Positions 1 through 3,535 of a stretch of DNA of 5,240 nt are shown here, one piece after another. The stretch is from positions 1-5,240 of the forward strand of contig DGGP01000141.1 in the NCBI GenBank assembly GCA_002392265.1, in the 5' to 3' direction. Both the position numbers and the translations under genes were made by a program. The notes beneath the pieces were generated by a model that was given only the letters and a program-made list of their open reading frames with translations, was not told the origin of the DNA and ran no database searches. Source of the DNA: Firmicutes bacterium UBA3871 (GTDB lineage: Bacteria; Bacillota; Clostridia; Peptostreptococcales; Anaerovoracaceae). Each line of letters opens with the position of its first letter. The first letter of the stretch is position 1.

Positions 1-645
1 GACCCGGAGCTTTTGACACTAAAGGCTGTCAGTTTAATCAAGGAAAACGAAGTATTCGCGGTGCCGGGCAGCAATCCGCGCGAGTCGGTAGCTTACAAAA
101 TCGCTGCCGCGGCCGTGCCGGAGCTGGCGGACAAAGAGCTTATCGCACTGGAAGCACCAATGGTGCGTGATCGCGAGGAAATGCGCAAGGCCCACAGCCA
201 TGCTGCAAGGCAGATCGGCGAAGTACTGGACAGCGGGCGGAATGTCGTCTATCTGACGCTTGGCGATGTCTCGATTTACTGCACGTTTACCTACATTAGC
301 CGGCTTCTCGAGGAAGCGGGCTACGAAGTCGAACTCGTGCCGGGCATACCTTCCTTCTGCGCTGCTGCGGCAAAGCTTCACACGCCGCTTGCCGAGTGGG
401 ACGAGCCGCTCCACATTGTGCCTGCGCTGCATAATGCGGGGGAAGCTCTGAAGGAGCGTGGAAACTTCGTTCTGATGAAGTCGGGCAGCCACATCGGCGA
501 AATAAAAGTAGCCCTTCGTGAAAAAGGACTTCAGGTTTGCGCAGCCGAAAACTGCGGCATGCCGGGCGAAAAGCTCTATAGGGAGCTTTCCGAAATCCCG
601 GACGATGCCGGATATTTTACGCTTATAATAGCAAAGGGGCTTTAA
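1..645 (+). CDS. cbiL: Cobalt-factor II / precorrin-2 C20-methyltransferase, 5' end cut off by the window
   Basis: The product transfers a methyl group from S-adenosylmethionine to C-20 of cobalt-factor II (or precorrin-2), an early cytoplasmic step in corrin ring synthesis for vitamin B12. The reading frame is open from base 1 and begins DPELLTLKA, the end of the tetrapyrrole methylase signature GxGPGDPELLTLKA, so only about 10 N-terminal residues should be missing. The TTG at 13 falls inside this motif and is not the start. Of 214 visible residues, LTLGD (85-89) and PGIPSF (114-119) are SAM-binding loops of the family. LMK (148-150) and the C-terminal GYFTLIIAK also match the CbiL branch. 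CbiL rather than CobI is preferred because the host looks anaerobic; this is inference. The gene is GC-rich (37 of 60 bases in 301-360) and is followed immediately by a terminator, so it is probably the last gene of a cobalamin operon. Confidence 0.93.
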   Translation, partial: DPELLTLKAVSLIKENEVFAVPGSNPRESVAYKIAAAAVPELADKELIALEAPMVRDREEMRKAHSHAARQIGEVLDSGRNVVYLTLGDVSIYCTFTYISRLLEEAGYEVELVPGIPSFCAAAAKLHTPLAEWDEPLHIVPALHNAGEALKERGNFVLMKSGSHIGEIKVALREKGLQVCAAENCGMPGEKLYRELSEIPDDAGYFTLIIAKGL

Positions 646-658
646 CAGCCTCTTTTTT
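633..658 (+). terminator. Rho-independent terminator of cbiL, overlapping the stop codon
   Basis: AAAGGGGCT (633-641) pairs with AGCCTCTTT (647-655) in a 9-bp stem containing one G-U pair. The loop is TTAAC, and a run of six T follows at 653-658. The TAA stop codon (643-645) lies in the loop. It separates the cobalamin gene from the next unit. Confidence 0.82.
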
Positions 659-661
659 ATT

Positions 662-727
662 TTGTAAAATACTGGAAGTTATTGCGCAAAAATAAAAATT
701 TTTATCCCCCCATAGGGTATTTTACAA
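662..727. repeat. 11-bp perfect inverted repeat enclosing two further palindromes
   Basis: TTGTAAAATAC (662-672) is the exact reverse complement of GTATTTTACAA (717-727), with 44 bp between the arms. Between them lie TTGCGCAA (682-689) and the 14-bp palindrome ATAAAAATTTTTAT (692-705). The right arm overlaps the C/G dyad at 704-720. The arms could be paired binding sites for a regulator of the downstream gene pair, or the base of a long-looped stem if transcribed. AT-rich DNA yields some palindromes by chance, but an 11-bp exact match with G and C in the arms is less easily dismissed. Confidence 0.5.
704..720. promoter_or_regulatory. Candidate CsoR/RcnR-family-like operator
   Basis: The minus strand of 705-719 reads TACCCTATGGGGGGA: a C-tract and a G-tract flanked by A/T bases. 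From memory, this resembles operators of copper-sensing CsoR and related persulfide and nickel/cobalt sensors, which have the form TACCC-N3-GGGGGTA. The outer arms ATACCC and GGGGAT match as an inverted repeat at 5 of 6 positions. It lies about 20 bp upstream of the proposed -35 element. No regulator gene of that family is in the window, so the assignment rests on pattern only. Confidence 0.35.
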
Positions 728-737
728 CCCCCGGGGG
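728..737. promoter_or_regulatory. CCCCCGGGGG palindrome upstream of the -35 element
   Basis: This is a perfect 10-bp palindrome of five C and five G in otherwise AT-rich intergenic DNA, ending 3 bp before the proposed -35 hexamer. With the dyads at 704-720 and 785-794 it forms a set of C/G-tract sites around the promoter, suggesting a repressor that contacts more than one site. The palindrome is seen directly; the operator role is inference. Confidence 0.35.
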
Positions 738-740
738 AGC

Positions 741-768
741 TTGTTCTACCGCTTTATACTGATAAAAT
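741..768 (+). promoter_or_regulatory. Probable sigma-A-type promoter of the small membrane-protein pair
   Basis: TTGTTC (741-746) and TAAAAT (763-768) resemble -35 and -10 hexamers with a 16-bp spacer, one shorter than the ideal 17. TATACT at 755-760 is an alternative -10 but has no good -35 at the right distance. Transcription would begin near 775, giving a leader of roughly 48 nt that includes the palindrome at 785-794. Confidence 0.5.
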
Positions 769-784
769 ATATTTGTATGTAAGT

Positions 785-794
785 CCCCTTGGGG
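785..794. promoter_or_regulatory. CCCCTTGGGG palindrome just after the predicted transcription start
   Basis: This perfect 10-bp palindrome lies about 10-20 bases past the predicted start of transcription. The central loop would be too small for a stable RNA hairpin beyond three pairs, so a DNA operator is more likely than an RNA switch. Its centre is 57 bp from that of the palindrome at 728-737. Confidence 0.33.
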
Positions 795-808
795 CGGTAA
801 GTATTATC

Positions 809-815
809 AGGAGGT
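809..815 (+). promoter_or_regulatory. Strong ribosome binding site of the 128-residue membrane protein
   Basis: AGGAGGT is a near-perfect anti-Shine-Dalgarno match, 7 nt before the ATG at 823. It fixes that start and suggests the protein is made in quantity. Confidence 0.85.
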
Positions 816-822
816 ATTTGCA

Positions 823-1209
823 ATGGCATGTTTTTTAGTTCCTACAGGCGAAGCAATTGTCGCAGCTGTTGTTGGACAGCTTGAGAAAAAGAAAGTTGAA
901 GAAAACAAGGTTGAAGTGGATTCCACAAAGATTCCTTTCACCAGAAAGTTAAAATGGCTCACAAACCTGCTTTGGGGTGGTGCTGTTCTATTAGCGTTTG
1001 AACACCTCTGGCATGGAGAAGTCGTTCCATTCCCACCATTTTTAACAGCTATGAACGATCCCGGCGATACTGCCGAAATGTTGCACGAGATGAGCACGGT
1101 CGGAGTTACAATGGCCGTTATCATCACAGTGGTTTGGATCGTAATGTGCATCGCAGCAGATGCGATCGCTAAAAGACCTGTTCAAGACCAGGCACATCAG
1201 ACAATCTAA
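823..1209 (+). CDS. Small membrane protein of unknown function with conserved-looking histidines (128 aa)
   Basis: I cannot name this protein. The opening MACFLVP-x-x-EAIV feels familiar from uncharacterised proteins of anaerobes, but that is memory, not a search. Residues 1-20 form a hydrophobic or amphipathic stretch with a Glu at 10. Residues 20-44 are charged and lysine-rich. Hydrophobic helices follow at about 45-60 and 93-112. By the positive-inside rule the lysine-rich segment and the AKRP tail are cytoplasmic, placing the loop at 60-92 outside. That loop carries EHLWHGE (60-66: His61, His64, Glu66), PFPPF, and MLHEM (His88), which could bind a metal or heme. The start is set by the AGGAGGT site. 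The next gene begins 17 nt downstream and is probably co-transcribed and functionally paired. The shared WG-x7-[E/D] motif supports the pairing. The upstream C/G-tract dyads hint at metal or sulfur control. Confidence 0.85.
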   Translation: MACFLVPTGEAIVAAVVGQLEKKKVEENKVEVDSTKIPFTRKLKWLTNLLWGGAVLLAFEHLWHGEVVPFPPFLTAMNDPGDTAEMLHEMSTVGVTMAVIITVVWIVMCIAADAIAKRPVQDQAHQTI

Positions 1210-1226
1210 TTTGGGGGAAAAATAAA

Positions 1227-1532
1227 ATGACTTTACTCATAACAGTTTTTGCTGCGATTATCACAACTATCGTTTGGTACAATCGCAAGAATGATAACAT
1301 GAAGCTTGGCGTGCTGGTGTCAATGTTTTGGGGTGCTTCCCTGATGTGGCTCGGCGATGCAATCTTTGGCTACATGGAAGACGGTGCCGAATATTTCACA
1401 CCTGCTCTTGAGGATATGGTTAATGATTCGTTCCTCGGTCTTTCGGTTGTAGCTCTCGCCATGATTATCTGGCTCGTAGTTCTTTTAATCAAGGACCCAA
1501 AGGGCGTAGTAAGAAAAGCAATCACAAAATAG
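1227..1532 (+). CDS. Small three-helix membrane protein of unknown function (101 aa)
   Basis: I do not recognise this family. Hydrophobic helices lie at about 2-18, 27-48 and 68-88. The basic segment YNRKNDNMK (18-26) and the lysine-rich tail after 89 should be cytoplasmic, so the acidic loop at 49-67 (Glu51, Asp52, Glu55, Glu62, Asp63, Asp67) is predicted outside. Helix 2 contains FWGASLMWLGD, in which Trp35-Gly36 is followed by Asp44. This matches the spacing Trp51-Gly52 to Glu60 in the upstream protein, and the following loop and helix also align in order and character. The gene has GGGGGA at 1213-1218, 8 nt before its ATG, 17 nt after the previous stop, and a strong terminator behind it, so the two form a bicistronic unit. 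A role as a two-subunit membrane complex is inference. Confidence 0.84.
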   Translation: MTLLITVFAAIITTIVWYNRKNDNMKLGVLVSMFWGASLMWLGDAIFGYMEDGAEYFTPALEDMVNDSFLGLSVVALAMIIWLVVLLIKDPKGVVRKAITK

Positions 1533-1548
1533 GCTCATTATAATCACG

Positions 1549-1584
1549 AAACCTCCGGAATCTATTTCCGGAGGTTTTAATTTT
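1549..1584 (+). terminator. Strong rho-independent terminator between convergent units
   Basis: AAACCTCCGGAA (1549-1560) pairs perfectly with TTCCGGAGGTTT (1566-1577) around the loop TCTAT, a 12-bp stem followed by a T-rich tail ending at 1584. It ends the small membrane-protein unit. On the minus strand the hairpin is followed by only three T before CG, so it would terminate the opposing operon, whose last stop codon is at 1587, less efficiently; it may still serve both. Confidence 0.9.
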
Positions 1585-1586
1585 CC

Positions 1587-2243
1587 CTAGCTGTTCAGTT
1601 TTTTCATAATCGAATCATACCCGAGTATGCCCACGAGCTCTTCCCAATCGCATCCAAAATAGCCGTCGATGGTTTCCTTCAGCTCGCTTTCGGACATTTC
1701 GACATCCGTTTCATTGTAGTACTCCAAGGTCCCTTCAAAATCTTCGGAGGCCTCAAGCTCTTCTTCCGAAGCTATCCCGTCCCCGTCCAGATCAATAAAG
1801 TTTATCGCCTCTACCCAGTAGTCTGTCGCAAGCTCTCCCTCTTCATGCTTTGACATGAAATAAGTGTACCTTATTGCACCTGCCATATCGCTATTCGTGT
1901 TACAATATATACCTTCCTCCGGTACATACGAATAACCCGCATTTCCCATCGCACCATACGGCCAGTGATCCATCAGGCAGCGCACCGCCCCATCCTCGTA
2001 GGTGAAGAGTGAAACATGAAATCCCGGCAGGTCCGCCACAAGTTCCGGAACTCCGTCCGCATCAGTGTCTACAAGGTCAAACTTGTACTCGTCGTTCTCC
2101 GCATGGTATTGCTCTACCACCTGCACATAAGCCTCTTTGTACAGGTCCTCCGGCGACGGCCCTCCCGTCGCAAACCCTACAATTACCAGCACAATCAGCG
2201 CCAGTATGAGTATTGCTATCATTATTGGTTTGTTTGCAGTCAT
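1587..2243 (-). CDS. Membrane-anchored extracytoplasmic protein with two calcium-loop motifs (218 aa)
   Basis: An N-terminal hydrophobic helix (about 7-26) follows a short basic start. No cysteine follows it, so this is an uncleaved anchor rather than a lipoprotein signal. The remaining 190 residues should lie outside the membrane and are very acidic. DTDADGVPE (59-67) is a DxDxDG loop of the type seen in calcium-binding repeat proteins. DLDGDGIASEEE (151-162) fits a canonical 12-residue EF-hand loop with ligands Asp151, Asp153, Asp155, Ser159 and Glu162. The segment between contains MDHWPYGAMGNAGYSY, which looks like the core of an uncharacterised clostridial family of such anchored proteins; that is recollection. 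The ribosome binding site is modest (AAGGGGA on the minus strand, 2252-2258, 8 nt from ATG). It follows the nitrilase-like gene by 31 nt and is probably last in that operon, though no function links them. Confidence 0.82.
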   Translation of the reverse strand: MTANKPIMIAILILALIVLVIVGFATGGPSPEDLYKEAYVQVVEQYHAENDEYKFDLVDTDADGVPELVADLPGFHVSLFTYEDGAVRCLMDHWPYGAMGNAGYSYVPEEGIYCNTNSDMAGAIRYTYFMSKHEEGELATDYWVEAINFIDLDGDGIASEEELEASEDFEGTLEYYNETDVEMSESELKETIDGYFGCDWEELVGILGYDSIMKKLNS

Positions 2244-2274
2244 TTCTGTTTTCCCCTTTTATATCCTATCCGCT

Positions 2275-3072
2275 TTATGCGTAAAATTCTGTTTTCCTAA
2301 GTGATGTATACGGTTTTCTTGCTCTCGTGGCAGCCGCTGCAGGCAGATCAATTTCCGCAATGAGAAGCGTCTCGCTGTCATCTGCAAGCGCTACTGTTTC
2401 ACCGTTGTAATCCGATACAATAGATTCGCCCGAAAAGTCCATATTTTCCTCCAGTCCAACCCTGTTGCACATTGCAATGTTCACACTGCTTTGGAATGCC
2501 TGAATCTGAACTTCCCATCTGAAAAGTTCTGCCGGCTCCGCCTTTGTATTTGCCGTAGGTATGATGATGAGGTCTGCGCCGCGGAGCGCCTCTGTTCTGA
2601 CGCTCTCCGGATAGTGTCTGTCAAAGCATACCACGATACCAATCTTTCCTATAGGCGTGTCAAACACCTTAAACCCCTCTTCAGATGGCGTATAGTAGGT
2701 CTGCTCGTAGAACATCTCACACTGCGCAATATGAACCATCTTCTGCTTTCCCACAACCTTGCCGCTGTCATCTATAAGCAGGCTCATGTCGTAACGCTTG
2801 CCGCCTTCTTCGATGTAGAAGTTCGGTGCAGCATAGATTCCGACCTCTTTGCACAATTCGCACATAGCCGCAATGCGCCTGTCGCTTTCCTTCATGGCAT
2901 AGGCCGACGCATCGCAATCCTCATACTGCGCGAAAAAAGGTGTAAGCTGTACTTCCGGGAAGCACACCAATTTCGCCCCTTTTTCGGCTGCACTGCGTAT
3001 AAAATTTATTGATTTTTCAAAGTTCTCGTCCATGTTTTCGGACATTTTCATCTGAGCCAACGCTATTTTCAT
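2275..3072 (-). CDS. Carbon-nitrogen hydrolase (nitrilase superfamily amidase), 265 aa
   Basis: This is a single-domain cytoplasmic amidohydrolase of the nitrilase superfamily, which hydrolyses non-peptide C-N bonds through a Glu-Lys-Cys triad. All three residues are visible: Glu40 in VCFPE, Lys111 in GKQKMVH, and Cys149 in VVCFDRHYPE. The opening KIALAQM and the full length of 265 residues are typical. The motifs resemble the N-carbamoylputrescine amidase / omega-amidase / Nit-type branches, but the substrate cannot be fixed: polyamine precursors and damaged metabolites such as deaminated glutathione are both possible. The start is supported by AAGGAG on the minus strand (3079-3084), 6 nt from ATG. 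It lies 24 nt after the Nudix gene and 31 nt before the anchored protein, in a probable operon. One possible common theme with the Nudix enzyme is metabolite or nucleotide repair; this is inference. Confidence 0.92.
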   Translation of the reverse strand: MKIALAQMKMSENMDENFEKSINFIRSAAEKGAKLVCFPEVQLTPFFAQYEDCDASAYAMKESDRRIAAMCELCKEVGIYAAPNFYIEEGGKRYDMSLLIDDSGKVVGKQKMVHIAQCEMFYEQTYYTPSEEGFKVFDTPIGKIGIVVCFDRHYPESVRTEALRGADLIIIPTANTKAEPAELFRWEVQIQAFQSSVNIAMCNRVGLEENMDFSGESIVSDYNGETVALADDSETLLIAEIDLPAAAATRARKPYTSLRKTEFYA

Positions 3073-3096
3073 CTCTTTCTCCTTTCACGCCTTTTT

Positions 3097-3510
3097 TCAG
3101 GCTTTAATTTGTTCTTTTATGTTTTCAACTACCTCAAGATCCGCCGGCAGCCACTTCACGCTGTCAAGCTCGCCTGCCGCAAGCCACTTCGCCGCCTCCG
3201 CTTCCTTTAGGACAAGCTCGCCGCACTCGATCTCCGCCCAGAAGCAGTCCATCGACAAGTGGAACTTCGGATAGTCATACTCCACAGTTGTGATGAAGTC
3301 GCCCACTCTGATTTCTGCCGTAAGCTCTTCGCGAATCTCACGCACAAGTGCCTCCTGCGGGCTCTCACCGGGTTCGATCTTGCCGCCCGGAAACTCCCAC
3401 CAGCCCTTGTAATCGCCATACCCTCTGGCCGTGGCAAATATTTTTTCTTTATTATCTCGTGTGCCGCGGATAACCGCAGCAACGACACGGATGGTTTTTA
3501 AGTCTGACAT
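3097..3510 (-). CDS. Nudix hydrolase, MutT/NudG-like (deoxy)nucleoside triphosphate pyrophosphohydrolase (137 aa)
   Basis: The protein hydrolyses nucleoside triphosphates, probably damaged or modified ones, to the monophosphate plus pyrophosphate. The Nudix box runs from Gly43 to Leu63 (G-x5-E-x7-RE-x2-EE-L): Gly43, Glu49, Arg57, Glu58, Glu61 and Glu62 are all present, the glutamates being the metal ligands. The usual glycine after EEL is Thr, which I recall as normal in this subfamily. The opening TIRVVAAVI, the segment GWWEFPGGK and the ending WLPADLEVVE also fit MutT/NudG-type enzymes; NudG members prefer 5-substituted cytosine nucleotides. The frame is open up to 3543, but the start at 3510 is chosen because AAGGAG (minus strand, 3521-3526) lies 10 nt before this ATG, whereas the upstream ATG lacks a site and would overlap the helicase gene. 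With this start the gap to the helicase stop is 25 nt. Confidence 0.9.
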   Translation of the reverse strand: MSDLKTIRVVAAVIRGTRDNKEKIFATARGYGDYKGWWEFPGGKIEPGESPQEALVREIREELTAEIRVGDFITTVEYDYPKFHLSMDCFWAEIECGELVLKEAEAAKWLAAGELDSVKWLPADLEVVENIKEQIKA

Positions 3511-3520
3511 AGTAAGCTTT

Positions 3521-3526
3521 CTCCTT
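3521..3526 (-). promoter_or_regulatory. Ribosome binding site that decides the Nudix gene start
   Basis: On the minus strand this reads AAGGAG, spaced 10 nt from the ATG at 3510. It lies between the helicase stop (3536) and that ATG, which argues against the longer reading from 3543. Confidence 0.75.
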
Positions 3527-3535
3527 CGGTTTTGT

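Noticed and set aside
13..15. TTG as the start codon of the cbiL reading frame
   Set aside because: The frame is open to base 1 and the residues before the TTG (DPEL) belong to the conserved SAM-binding signature, so the true start lies outside the window.
34..492. Open frame of 152 codons on the minus strand across cbiL
   Set aside because: It is a shadow of a GC-rich gene with clear family motifs on the plus strand, with no ribosome binding site and no recognisable protein features.
646..822. Cobalamin riboswitch, suggested by the cbiL neighbour
   Set aside because: I find no B12-box (GCCACTG-like) and the predicted leader of about 48 nt is too short; the structure present is better explained as DNA palindromes.
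823..1532. Membrane pair as a toxin-antitoxin, holin or small multidrug-resistance pair
   Set aside because: Lengths would allow it, but there is no antitoxin-like DNA-binding protein, no SMR glutamate motif in helix 1, and the large charged loops do not fit holins.
2491..3012. Open frame of 173 codons on the plus strand across the amidase gene
   Set aside because: It lies opposite a gene with a complete Glu-Lys-Cys triad; its translation shows no domain and no start signal.
3089..3102. Small hairpin (GCC...GGC around a T/A run) between the Nudix and amidase genes
   Set aside because: The stem is only 3-4 bp and on the coding strand it is followed by a ribosome binding site rather than a T-run, so it is not a credible terminator.
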